DNA from: Lachnospiraceae bacterium
Lineage (GTDB): Bacteria > Bacillota_A > Clostridia > Lachnospirales > Lachnospiraceae
Length of the DNA stretch: 20,660 nt
Reading direction: 5' to 3'
NCBI GenBank assembly: GCA_017652545.1
Contig: JAGCAV010000196.1
Span: forward strand, 1 to 20,660
The notes below the pieces were generated by a model. The model worked only from the letters and a program-made list of their open reading frames with translations. It ran no database searches and had not been told where the DNA came from. The translations under genes were made by a program, and so were the position numbers. Numbering within the stretch: position 1 is the stretch's first letter; every line of letters begins with the position of its first letter. This document shows, one piece after another, positions 1 to 7,218 of this stretch.

Positions 1-977
<977 letters not shown>

Positions 978-1030
978 GCATTCACGGCACCTTCCCTGAA
1001 ATAACTGTTTTTTCTTTTCTTCTTTATGGA

Positions 1031-1058
1031 TGGACAATTCGAAAAATATATGTATAAT
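1031..1058 (+). promoter_or_regulatory. Sigma-A type promoter for the Lys/Ala-rich protein gene
   Basis: TGGACA (1031-1036) and a perfect TATAAT (1053-1058) are separated by 16 bp, in the gap after the GH51 stop. Transcription would start near 1065, giving a leader of about 90-100 nt before the GTG/ATG of the next gene. The separate promoter suggests that this gene is not part of the GH51 operon. Confidence 0.7.
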
Positions 1059-1153
1059 ACCAAATGCGGGGGAACAGGAAAGAGATTGTCAGTATTATCT
1101 GAAGAGATTAAAGCGCTTCGCGCGGTCGAAGTGAAAAAGAAGAAAAGAAAGAA

Positions 1154-1720
1154 GTGAAAGAATCAATGAAAAAAGAAACTGTCGTTAATGAAGCTGTAAA
1201 GGAAACCAAGGAAACCACACTGAAGAAGGAAGCCGCTGCTGCCAAGGCTGAGCCGGCAAAGAAGGCTGAGGAAGCAAAAGCCGCCGAGCCCGAGAAAAAG
1301 GCTGAGGAAGTGAAGGCTGCCGAACCGGAAAAGAAGGCAGAAGAAGTAAAGGCTGCTGCGCCGGAAGAAGCAAAACCCGCTAAGAAGAAAGCCGCTGCGC
1401 CCAAGAAGAAAGCTGCTCCCAAGACGGCAAAGAAAGAAAAAATGCCTCTGGAAGAAGCCATCACCAAAGCGAAACAGAATAAGAAAGTCGCCAAAGTGGT
1501 CGAAACCGTAAAGGAAAAGATCGAGAAGGAAATCGCGAAGACAAAGGAGATCGGAATCACCGTTCAGTCCTTAATGGGCGGTTCCATCACAACGGAAGAG
1601 ATCATTGAGAAGGTGAAGGCAGCTGCGCCGGATGCCAATCATATCTATGTAAAGCCGGAAGAGAACAAAGCTTACTGGGTAAGTGAAAACAGCGCAGGAT
1701 CTGTTGATCTTTGGGATTGA
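1154..1720 (+). CDS. Lysine/alanine-rich protein with DUF6465-like C-terminal domain
   Basis: This 188-residue protein (184 if the ATG at 1166 is used) has two parts. Residues about 1-140 are a highly charged, low-complexity Lys/Ala/Glu region, including three 12-residue repeats of the type KAEEVKAAEPEK (residues 37-72) and a KKKAAAPKKKAAPK block resembling tails of histone-like proteins. The last 65 or so residues look globular and contain GSITTEEIIEKVKAAAPDA and HIYVKPEENKAYWV, which I recognise as the DUF6465-type domain of Lachnospiraceae proteins. No signal peptide or membrane segment is visible, so it is probably cytoplasmic. The basic tail could bind nucleic acid or polyphosphate, but that is only inference. 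The start is uncertain: purine-rich sequence precedes both GTG 1154 and ATG 1166, and an in-frame stop at 1109 excludes longer forms. It has its own promoter and a terminator shared with the convergent gene. Confidence 0.8.
   Translation: MKESMKKETVVNEAVKETKETTLKKEAAAAKAEPAKKAEEAKAAEPEKKAEEVKAAEPEKKAEEVKAAAPEEAKPAKKKAAAPKKKAAPKTAKKEKMPLEEAITKAKQNKKVAKVVETVKEKIEKEIAKTKEIGITVQSLMGGSITTEEIIEKVKAAAPDANHIYVKPEENKAYWVSENSAGSVDLWD
1262..1369 (+). repeat. Three tandem 36-bp coding repeats
   Basis: Three in-frame 36-bp units encode KAEEAKAAEPEK, KAEEVKAAEPEK and KAEEVKAAAPEE. The DNA of the units differs at synonymous positions, so this is an old protein-level repeat rather than a fresh duplication. 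Confidence 0.85.
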
Positions 1721-1750
1721 TCCTGAGTCGTAACACGTTAAAACGCGAAG

Positions 1751-1770
1751 CTGTCCGGTCATCCGGACAG
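1751..1770. repeat. Perfect 8-bp inverted repeat between the gene end and the terminator
   Basis: The arms CTGTCCGG (1751-1758) and CCGGACAG (1763-1770) enclose the 4-nt loop TCAT. The hairpin lies 31 bp after the stop of the Lys/Ala-rich protein gene and 15-20 bp before the main terminator. No T-run follows it, so it is not itself a typical terminator. It could protect the 3' end of the mRNA. Confidence 0.7.
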
Positions 1771-1785
1771 AACAGATAAACTGAC

Positions 1786-1825
1786 AAAAAGCAGGGAGTC
1801 ATCATAAGGCTCCCTGCTTTTCCTT
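1786..1825. terminator. Bidirectional Rho-independent terminator for convergent genes
   Basis: GCAGGGAG (1791-1798) pairs with CTCCCTGC (1810-1817), with A residues before the stem and TTTTCCTTTT after it on the plus strand. On the minus strand the same stem is followed by TTTTTGTCAG. The stem contains the last codons and the stop (1802-1804) of the minus-strand ATPase gene, so coding sequence and terminator overlap. Confidence 0.85.
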
Positions 1826-3319
1826 TTCCGGACGATGAAGCCGGATCCCGAGGATCCGGGCAAAGAGTTCGGGTTCGCCGGCAATGATCAGACAGAGATT
1901 CTCTCTTGTCCTCGAAAGCCCTTCATAGAGAAGACGGATGGATGTCTCCTCGTTTTCACGGGCACAGAGATGGCCGGCGTCATCATAGTAATAGTTCCGG
2001 TCCATCACCATCATCACCTTTCCATACTCCTGAGCGATCACCGTGTCCGCCCTCTCCCTGACGGCCAGCGGACCGATCAGCTCATAGCCCAAACGCCTGT
2101 AGTACTGCGTTATGAGGCGAAGCTCCGCACGATCCACGGCATAAAGGACATCCACACACCCGTAATCCGGATGTCCGGAGCGGTCTTTCAGGTTGAGCAG
2201 GGTGCGGAGGAACGCGTAGACCGGTCTGTTGATCCGGATGTTCCCTGTAAAGGCCAGCGCCAGGGTGCAGGTGTTTTCGATCAGGCTGATTGTATCGGTC
2301 TCCGGTTCTTCCTGGGGCTGCCAGTCCAGCAGATCATGGGGATCATACGCAAGGATCACGGGTATGTCATGAGCCACCGCCTGTGCAAAAAGGCTTTTCA
2401 GGACAGCATATCCGAGATGATCTGCTTCATCTGCGATCAGACAGGCACAGCCTGCCAGATCCTCCTCATCCGGGATCGAATCGGATCCGCGGATCTCCAC
2501 ATTTTTCAGCCGTTCATTGATCACCAGGTGCCCTCTGCGAAGCGGGCCGGAATGGATCAGAAGAACCCGGTCTTTCCGGGAAAGCTGCATGGCCAGGTCA
2601 AAAAGCAGAAGCGTCTTGCCTGTGCCCGCAATTCCGGTGACGGAAATGACCGGATGCGCTTCCTGCTTCAGGTGTTCCAGGATCCTTCGCCGGAAATCAA
2701 ACTGCTGGTTGGTCAGGAAATACTGCCCCTGCAGGAATTTCTCCGGCGCTGCCACCGGTGAGATCAGATAGTCAGCCGAGCGGAAGAGACGGTCGATCTG
2801 TTCCTTCAGGTAGTCCTTCCAGACGGGACGCATCAGGACATCGATCAGTTCCCCTGCCGGGCATGTACGCATATGGCCTTTGCTGTTCAGCGTGTAAAGC
2901 GCGTCCGTCTCCATGACATATGTAAAGGAGAAGATCGTGCCGGCGGCATGGGACAGATAGTACCGGTTCTGCTCCAGCTGCTTTTTGATCCGCTCTTTTC
3001 CGATGTCCTCACTCTTCAGCTCAATGTTCAGAACGCTGTCCCCGTCGGAGGAGATTTTCAGAAGATCAAATTCTTTCCCGATGTGTTCGATCACATAGGA
3101 AAAAAAGAAGCCGTCCAGCAGACCGATCCATTCAGACGGATTCACGCCCCGTTCATGCAGCCCCTGCGTAAGCAGATCCGTCAGCGCGCACAGAGAAGCG
3201 GCCTCGTGGGGGCTGATCATTTTGCCGTCGGAGCGGCCGCCGAGCGCCTGAAACAGCATCGACATGGTGCTGTGATCACGTATTCTTGTAAGAAGATGAA
3301 GATTGACTGCTTTCATCAT
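1802..3319 (-). CDS. Putative PD-(D/E)XK nuclease-like / DUF2075-like superfamily 1 helicase ATPase
   Basis: The product is a 505-residue protein when started at the ATG ending at 3319. The N-terminal part (about 75-150) has FDLLKI, a short gap, then VLNIELKSED. The D85...E100-x-K102 pattern matches a PD-(D/E)XK nuclease core, though this is inferred from the motif. The central part has Walker A GIAGTGKT (229-236) and Walker B LIADEADH (294-301). Near the C-terminus, AQEYGKVMMVMD and YEGLSRTRENLCLIIAG resemble helicase motifs V and VI of the DUF2075/UvrD-like group. It probably acts on DNA or RNA with ATP hydrolysis; a defence or repair role is possible but unproven. The frame is open to an ATG at 3367, but the promoter at 3383-3411 predicts transcription from about 3376, leaving no room for a ribosome site there. 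The ATG at 3319 has GGGGG 9 nt upstream. No signal peptide or membrane segment is seen, and the gene appears monocistronic. Confidence 0.75.
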   Translation of the reverse strand: MMKAVNLHLLTRIRDHSTMSMLFQALGGRSDGKMISPHEAASLCALTDLLTQGLHERGVNPSEWIGLLDGFFFSYVIEHIGKEFDLLKISSDGDSVLNIELKSEDIGKERIKKQLEQNRYYLSHAAGTIFSFTYVMETDALYTLNSKGHMRTCPAGELIDVLMRPVWKDYLKEQIDRLFRSADYLISPVAAPEKFLQGQYFLTNQQFDFRRRILEHLKQEAHPVISVTGIAGTGKTLLLFDLAMQLSRKDRVLLIHSGPLRRGHLVINERLKNVEIRGSDSIPDEEDLAGCACLIADEADHLGYAVLKSLFAQAVAHDIPVILAYDPHDLLDWQPQEEPETDTISLIENTCTLALAFTGNIRINRPVYAFLRTLLNLKDRSGHPDYGCVDVLYAVDRAELRLITQYYRRLGYELIGPLAVRERADTVIAQEYGKVMMVMDRNYYYDDAGHLCARENEETSIRLLYEGLSRTRENLCLIIAGEPELFARILGIRLHRPEKEKQGAL

Positions 3320-3382
3320 CGTTGACATCCCCCGTTTCCCGAAGCCGGGACGCTCCGGCACCCGCATATCAGCGTCAGTCTA

Positions 3383-3411
3383 ATCATAGCAGTCCTCTGC
3401 CGGATGGTCAA
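3383..3411 (-). promoter_or_regulatory. Promoter of the nuclease/helicase gene, extended -10
   Basis: Read on the minus strand, TTGACC (3411-3406) and TATGAT (3388-3383) are separated by 17 bp, with TGC directly before the -10, forming an extended -10. Transcription would start near 3376, which argues for the start codon at 3319. The promoter is divergent from the amidohydrolase promoter. Confidence 0.75.
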
Positions 3412-3433
3412 TTTTCCCGGCTGCACCGTTTAC

Positions 3434-3450
3434 TTGCAATTCTGCAATTG
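3434..3450. repeat. Short direct and inverted repeat at divergent promoters (possible operator)
   Basis: TGCAATT occurs twice with an 8-bp period (3435-3441 and 3443-3449). The same bases form the inverted repeat CAATT-CTGC-AATTG (3437-3450). The element sits between the two divergent promoters and touches the -35 of the rightward one, a usual place for a regulator. The repeat is visible; its function is inference. Confidence 0.35.
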
Positions 3451-3476
3451 TAGCCCGCATATGTGTATGGTATACT
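3448..3476 (+). promoter_or_regulatory. Promoter of the five-gene amidohydrolase operon
   Basis: TTGTAG (3448-3453) and TATACT (3471-3476) are separated by 17 bp, with TGG before the -10, forming an extended -10. Transcription would start about 3483, placing the GGAGG at 3486-3490 at the very 5' end of the mRNA. The leader would be only about 16 nt. Confidence 0.65.
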
Positions 3477-3498
3477 TTGTTGGCTGGAGGAAAAAACA

Positions 3499-4674
3499 AT
3501 GGATCGATTCAGGCTTTTGCAGGAAGAGTACGACAGGGTTATTGCTTTCCGCCACGATCTGCATATGCACCCGGAGCTTTCCGGCGAAGAATACCGGACA
3601 AGCGAAAAGATCAGGGAATTTCTTTCGCAGCTGCCCGGCTGCCGGATCCTGGATCTGCCTGTAAAGACCGGTGTGGCTGCGCAGATCCCGGCAGATGAGC
3701 CGAAAGGAGAGATCATGCTGCGGGCGGATATCGATGCCCTGCCCCAGACAGAGATGACACAGATTCCCTGGCAGTCTCAGAATCCGGGTGTGATGCATGC
3801 GTGCGGCCATGATGTGCATACGTCCGCCCTGGCCGGCGCCGCCATGGTGCTTTGCCGGAAAAAACAGAAGGGTGAACTGAAAGCCACCATCGACCTGGTC
3901 TTTCAGCCCGCGGAAGAGGGGACGACCGGCGCCAGAATGCTGATCGATGCAGGCCTGTTTGATGTGATCCATCCGGGTGTGTGCTTCGGCATGCACAACT
4001 GGCCCTCTGTTCAGACCGGCCGGGTCGTCTGCCGGGAGGGGGCCCTGATGGCCGCCAAGCGCAATTTTGATGTGAAGATATTCGGTGAAGGCGGGCACGG
4101 TTCCATGCCGCATCTGAATACCGATCCCATTGTCTGTGCCGCCGCCGTTGTGCAGTCCCTGCAGACCGTGGTCAGCCGGAACGTGAATCCCCTGGAATCG
4201 GCGGTCCTTTCCATCAACATGATCAGCGGCGGGACCGTGGTGAACCGGGTCGCGGACGAGGTCCTGATCAAAGGGACGATCCGATCCCTTTCGGACGCTG
4301 TCCTGGACCGGGCTGTCGACCGCGTAAAGGCCATTGTCGGCAGTACGGCTGCCGCCTATGAATGCCGCTCCGAGATCATCTGGAGGGAACGGATTCCGGC
4401 GGTGTGGAACAGCCCGCAGATGACGGCTGCCGCCATCCGCTGCGCCGGTGAAACAGGCAGCGTGATCACGAACGCCCCGCCGTCTCTGGCAAGTGAGGAT
4501 TTCTCGCTGTACAGGGAATATGCCCCGTCGTTCTTTTTCTGGACAGGCAGCCATACGCCGGGCCAGGAGGTGACGGAGCTTCATAAGCCCCAGTTTTTCG
4601 CGGACGATGATGTACTCCGCTATGCGTCGGAACTGTATGCGTCCTGCGCTTCTTATTACGAACAGGAGGAATAA
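3499..4674 (+). CDS. M20 family metallo-amidohydrolase (N-acyl-amino acid/hippurate hydrolase type)
   Basis: This 391-residue enzyme of peptidase family M20, subfamily D, is predicted to cleave N-acyl amino acids or related amides in the cytoplasm with a two-metal centre. Visible family motifs are HPELSGEEYRTS (24-35), LRADIDALP (74-82), MHACGHDVHTS (99-109) with ligands C102, H104 and H107, FQPAEEG (135-141) with catalytic/ligand E139-E140, and MHNWPSVQTG (165-174) with H166. GGHGSMPH follows in the dimerisation domain, then SLASEDFSLY, and a late His in ELHKPQFFADDD. The length is normal for the family. ATG 3499 was chosen because GGAGG lies 8 nt upstream; an in-frame ATG at 3463 would lie before the predicted transcription start. 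It is the first gene of an operon, and the next gene begins 3 bp after its stop. The exact acyl substrate cannot be told from sequence. Confidence 0.92.
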   Translation: MDRFRLLQEEYDRVIAFRHDLHMHPELSGEEYRTSEKIREFLSQLPGCRILDLPVKTGVAAQIPADEPKGEIMLRADIDALPQTEMTQIPWQSQNPGVMHACGHDVHTSALAGAAMVLCRKKQKGELKATIDLVFQPAEEGTTGARMLIDAGLFDVIHPGVCFGMHNWPSVQTGRVVCREGALMAAKRNFDVKIFGEGGHGSMPHLNTDPIVCAAAVVQSLQTVVSRNVNPLESAVLSINMISGGTVVNRVADEVLIKGTIRSLSDAVLDRAVDRVKAIVGSTAAAYECRSEIIWRERIPAVWNSPQMTAAAIRCAGETGSVITNAPPSLASEDFSLYREYAPSFFFWTGSHTPGQEVTELHKPQFFADDDVLRYASELYASCASYYEQEE

Positions 4675-4677
4675 GCT

Positions 4678-5256
4678 ATGCTGACACTTGAAAGAGCGAC
4701 CGAGCTGAATAATACCATGGTCACGGAGGAACATCTGATCCTTCATGCCAAAAATGTCTGTTACGCGATGGGCGCCCTGGCGCAGCATTTCGGAGAAGAC
4801 GTTGAACACTGGCAGGCAATCGGAATGCTTCATGATTATGACTATGAAAAATACCCCGACGAACATCTGCAGCACACGGAGCAGCCGCTTCGGGAGGCCG
4901 GGATCGATGAGGCCGATATCCGGGCGATCCTGTCCCACGGCTATGGAATCTGCACGGATGTCAAACCGGAGACAAATATGGAAAAATGCCTTTTCACCGT
5001 GGATGAGCTGACCGGCATCATCCAGGCCTGTGCCAGGATGCGCCCCCACGGGATCACGGATCTGGAAACCAAAAGCTTCATGAAAAAGTTCAAGGACAAA
5101 CGGTTCGCGGCAAAATGCGACCGGGAACTGATCCGGCAGGGCTGTGAGATGCTGGACATGGAGGTGAAAGATGTGGCGGCCATTGCCATCGAAGGCATGA
5201 AGGCGCACGCGCAGGAACTCGGTCTGGCAGGAGATACGGCCGGACAGGAAGCGTAA
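4678..5256 (+). CDS. HD-domain hydrolase (predicted metal-dependent phosphohydrolase)
   Basis: This 192-residue protein has the HD pattern: H23 in LILHAKNVCYAMG, H52-D53 in GMLHDYDYEKYP, H87 in AILSHGYG and D109 in VDELTGII. HD proteins bind metal ions and usually hydrolyse phosphate esters of nucleotides or similar compounds. The form resembles the stand-alone predicted hydrolases of the HDIG group, for which the substrate is mostly unknown. The central LQHTEQPLREAGIDEADIRAIL segment is typical of this group. There is no signal peptide or membrane segment. The gene starts 3 bp after the amidohydrolase stop, with AGGAGG overlapping the end of that gene, so translation is probably coupled. The next gene, a cyclic phosphodiesterase, starts 13 bp downstream. 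Confidence 0.85.
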   Translation: MLTLERATELNNTMVTEEHLILHAKNVCYAMGALAQHFGEDVEHWQAIGMLHDYDYEKYPDEHLQHTEQPLREAGIDEADIRAILSHGYGICTDVKPETNMEKCLFTVDELTGIIQACARMRPHGITDLETKSFMKKFKDKRFAAKCDRELIRQGCEMLDMEVKDVAAIAIEGMKAHAQELGLAGDTAGQEA

Positions 5257-5269
5257 GGTGGAGGTTGTT

Positions 5270-5764
5270 ATGAGTCGCTTGTTTGTTGCCGTCACACTGT
5301 CGGATGAGATCAGGAAAAGCGTCAACCAGACGCTGCATGAGATGAAACAGTGCGGGATTAAGGGAAACTATTCGCCGACCGCGAACCTGCATCTGACCCT
5401 TGCTTTTATCGGAGAGATCAGGGAGCCTGAGCAGGTCATGGACGCGCTCAGGACCGTAACATGGAAACCGTTCAAACTTTCTCTGGACGGCCTTGGCTGC
5501 TTCGGTGATATCCTGTGGGTTGGCGTAAAGGGCAACCAGGGGCTGAACGGCGCGGCCCGCGCTGTCCGGGAAGCACTCTCTGCCGCGCAGATCCGTTTTG
5601 ACACAAAGAAGTTTGAGCCCCACATCACCCTGATCCGGAAAACTTCCGGAAACTGGAAACAGGTACCGGCACCGAAAGGGGAGATGATGGTCAAAAAAAT
5701 ATCGCTGATGAAATCGGAACAGAAAAACGGACGCCCTGTCTATACCGAAATCATGGCTTTTTAA
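5270..5764 (+). CDS. thpR: RNA 2',3'-cyclic phosphodiesterase (ThpR/LigT-like)
   Basis: This 164-residue protein belongs to the 2H phosphoesterase superfamily. The two catalytic HxTx motifs are clear: HLTL at 41-44 (in NLHLTLAFIGEI) and HITL at 118-121 (in FEPHITLIRK). The N-terminus SRLFVAVTLSDEIRKSV and the ARAVREAL helix also fit ThpR. Members hydrolyse 2',3'-cyclic phosphates at RNA ends and were first noted for 2'-5' RNA ligase activity; the physiological role in bacteria is unsettled. The start at ATG 5270 is preferred over the in-frame GTG 5258 because GGTGGAGG lies directly upstream and because family members begin near MRLFVAV. It sits in the amidohydrolase operon between the HD hydrolase and an unknown protein. 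The protein is cytoplasmic. Confidence 0.9.
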   Translation: MSRLFVAVTLSDEIRKSVNQTLHEMKQCGIKGNYSPTANLHLTLAFIGEIREPEQVMDALRTVTWKPFKLSLDGLGCFGDILWVGVKGNQGLNGAARAVREALSAAQIRFDTKKFEPHITLIRKTSGNWKQVPAPKGEMMVKKISLMKSEQKNGRPVYTEIMAF

Positions 5765-5788
5765 AAAAATCAGGGAGGTGAGAGATAC

Positions 5789-6283
5789 ATGGCCACGCAA
5801 TTGATTTCACGGGAGTTTTATGAAGCGATCCTCAATTTTGAAAAGAGTGAGGAAGCACAGGACCTTTACTATAAGGTCATGGATACGGAAACGGGAAGGA
5901 TGACCAAAAAGGGGAAGAAGGAGACGGTCAGGGACCAGATCCTCCGGGTCTATGCCATTCTTTTCTGTGAGGATTTCGACACCTCCACAGGTGAAGTGGC
6001 GGGACTGGAACAGGTCGAATCCACAGCGGACCGGCTGTATGTGGGAGATATCGGTTTTGACCCTGAACACTGGTACCGGATGCAGCACCATTTCCCGGTA
6101 ATCGATGAGGACAATTATGAGCGTTTCGCGGCTCTGGTGATCGCCGACATGAACGCCGGTGCCCTGCGCGAAGCAGCGATCACCAGCGGCAAAACGATCG
6201 TGGTCGGGGAGGCAAATCCGCTGAGCATGACAAAAGAGCAGCGTGAACACCAGAAGGTCAGGCCTGTCGGCCTGGGTATTTGA
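5789..6283 (+). CDS. Conserved-looking protein of unknown function
   Basis: This 164-residue protein matches no family that I recognise. It is soluble, with no signal peptide or membrane span. The N-terminal half is charged and probably helical (SREFYEAILNFEKSEEAQDLYYKV, KKGKKETVRDQILRVYAILF). The middle has acidic residues (CEDFDTSTGEV, DIGFDPEHWYRM), and the C-terminal part has MNAGALREAAITSGKTIVVGEANPLS. It is a real gene: GGGAGGTGA lies 8 nt before the ATG, it sits 24 bp after thpR and 20 bp before the response regulator, and it fills the space between them. Its place next to the regulator might mean a role in that signal pathway, but nothing in the sequence shows it. Confidence 0.75.
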   Translation: MATQLISREFYEAILNFEKSEEAQDLYYKVMDTETGRMTKKGKKETVRDQILRVYAILFCEDFDTSTGEVAGLEQVESTADRLYVGDIGFDPEHWYRMQHHFPVIDEDNYERFAALVIADMNAGALREAAITSGKTIVVGEANPLSMTKEQREHQKVRPVGLGI

Positions 6284-6303
6284 AGTAAGTAAGGAGAATG
6301 GTC

Positions 6304-7113
6304 ATGAATATAATGATTGTGGATGACAATGCCAAAGATCTGAAGGCCATTTCCGATATCGTAAAATCCCTTCAGCCGCTGGCGGATATCTTCTGCTTCG
6401 ACAGTTCCCTGTCGGCACTGGCTGAGGCCAGAACGCAGGAGATCGACGTCGCGTTTCTGGATGTGAACATGCCTGAACTGAACGGTATCGACCTGGGACA
6501 GTACCTGAAGGAGCTGAATCCTTTTGTCAACCTGATCTTTGTGACAGAGCACAGTGAGTTTGCTCTCGATGCCCTGGCGCTCCATGCAAGCGGTTACCTG
6601 ATCAAGCCCGGCAAAAAACCTGCTTTTCAGAAAGAACTTGACGATCTGCGGTATCCGGAGGAGCGAAAGAAACACAAACGCGTCTTTGCCCAGACCTTCG
6701 GCAACTTCGAACTGTTTGTTGACGGAAAGCCGGTGACCTTCAAATACAACCGGACCAAGGAGATGGTCGCGGTCCTGATCAACAACCGCGGAGCCCAGAC
6801 AACGAACGGCGAGATCATCGCCTGTCTGTGGGAGGACGACGGGGATCCCGAGAAAAAGACCTCCTACCTGAGCAACCTGCGGCAGGATCTGCAGAACACG
6901 CTGACCCGCCTGAAGCTGACCGGAATCATCAATAAGCAGCGGGGCAGCATGGCGATCGTCACGGACAGGATCGAATGCGATCTCTATGACTGGCTGGACA
7001 AGAAAAAAGACTCCCAGTACCATTACCTGGGAGACTATATGAATCAGTACAGCTGGCCGGAGTACCGGCATGCGGAGCTGGATGAGATCAGTTACGCGCT
7101 GTATGACGACTGA
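6304..7113 (+). CDS. Orphan response regulator, receiver plus SARP/OmpR-like winged-helix domain
   Basis: This 269-residue protein starts with a receiver domain. IMIVDDN holds the acidic pair D7-D8, FLDVNMPELNG the phospho-acceptor D53, VTEHSEFA the switch T81, and YLIKPGKK the conserved K101. A linker of about 20 residues leads to a C-terminal DNA-binding domain (about 128-235: FGNFELFVDGKPVTF, YNRTKEMVAVLINNRGAQTTNGEIIACLW, KKTSYLSNLRQDLQNTL). This domain resembles the winged helix of SARP/BTAD-type activators more than LytTR. No histidine kinase gene is in the window, so the partner is elsewhere or the receiver works without one. ATG 6304 is preferred over 6298 because AAGGAG is 7 nt from it and only 1 nt from the earlier ATG. 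It is the last gene of the operon, and the perfect terminator follows. The target genes are unknown; the operon itself is one candidate. Confidence 0.85.
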   Translation: MNIMIVDDNAKDLKAISDIVKSLQPLADIFCFDSSLSALAEARTQEIDVAFLDVNMPELNGIDLGQYLKELNPFVNLIFVTEHSEFALDALALHASGYLIKPGKKPAFQKELDDLRYPEERKKHKRVFAQTFGNFELFVDGKPVTFKYNRTKEMVAVLINNRGAQTTNGEIIACLWEDDGDPEKKTSYLSNLRQDLQNTLTRLKLTGIINKQRGSMAIVTDRIECDLYDWLDKKKDSQYHYLGDYMNQYSWPEYRHAELDEISYALYDD

Positions 7114-7134
7114 AATCTGTATGACGACTGAAAT
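7099..7134 (+). repeat. Perfect 18-bp tandem duplication at the response regulator stop codon
   Basis: The unit CTGTATGACGACTGAAAT (7099-7116) is repeated without change at 7117-7134. The first copy holds the last codons and the stop (7111-7113) of the response regulator gene. The second copy is untranslated, so the protein end is not affected. Identity of the copies suggests a recent slippage event. Confidence 0.95.
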
Positions 7135-7150
7135 GAAGATAACCGGCATG

Positions 7151-7189
7151 AAAAAAGGCTGCCCTGTTTGACTGAGGGCAGCCTTTTTT
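7151..7189. terminator. Perfect bidirectional Rho-independent terminator
   Basis: AAAAAAGGCTGCCCT (7151-7165) and AGGGCAGCCTTTTTT (7175-7189) pair over 15 bp around a 9-nt loop. The A and T tracts serve both strands. It ends the rightward amidohydrolase-response regulator operon and the leftward TRAP operon. Confidence 0.95.
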
Positions 7190-7218
7190 ATTTCCCGGTT
7201 TATTTATTTCCCGGTTTA
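7187..7218. repeat. Perfect 16-bp tandem duplication at the dctM stop codon
   Basis: TTTATTTCCCGGTTTA at 7187-7202 is repeated at 7203-7218. The stop codon of the minus-strand dctM gene (7218-7216) lies inside the second copy. This mirrors the 18-bp duplication on the other side of the terminator. Confidence 0.95.

Noticed and set aside
978..1153. The gap after the GH51 gene, checked for a riboswitch or small RNA.
   Set aside because: Apart from the promoter at 1031-1058, I see no conserved riboswitch core or strong structure.
1086..1157. A short TTG-initiated frame (LSVLSEEIKALRAVEVKKKK) before the Lys/Ala-rich gene, considered as a leader peptide or frameshifted N-terminus.
   Set aside because: The start codon is weak and nothing in the frame suggests attenuation. 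It ends at the start of the main gene, but no slippery site for a frameshift is evident.
1835..2761. A 308-codon plus-strand open frame.
   Set aside because: It is antisense to the nuclease/helicase gene, which has Walker motifs and a promoter. No ribosome site or family match is seen for the antisense frame.
3320..3367. A longer N-terminus for the nuclease/helicase from the ATG ending at 3367.
   Set aside because: The predicted transcription start at about 3376 would leave a 9-nt leader and no ribosome site; the ATG at 3319 has GGGGG at a workable distance.
3430..5325. A 631-codon open frame on the minus strand.
   Set aside because: It lies opposite the amidohydrolase, HD hydrolase and part of thpR genes, which have clear family motifs and ribosome sites. 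It is a frame kept open by GC-rich codon use, and its translation is His/Arg/Gly-rich with no domain.
6115..7149. A 344-codon minus-strand open frame.
   Set aside because: It is antisense to the response regulator gene and runs into the terminator region. The response regulator has all receiver residues.
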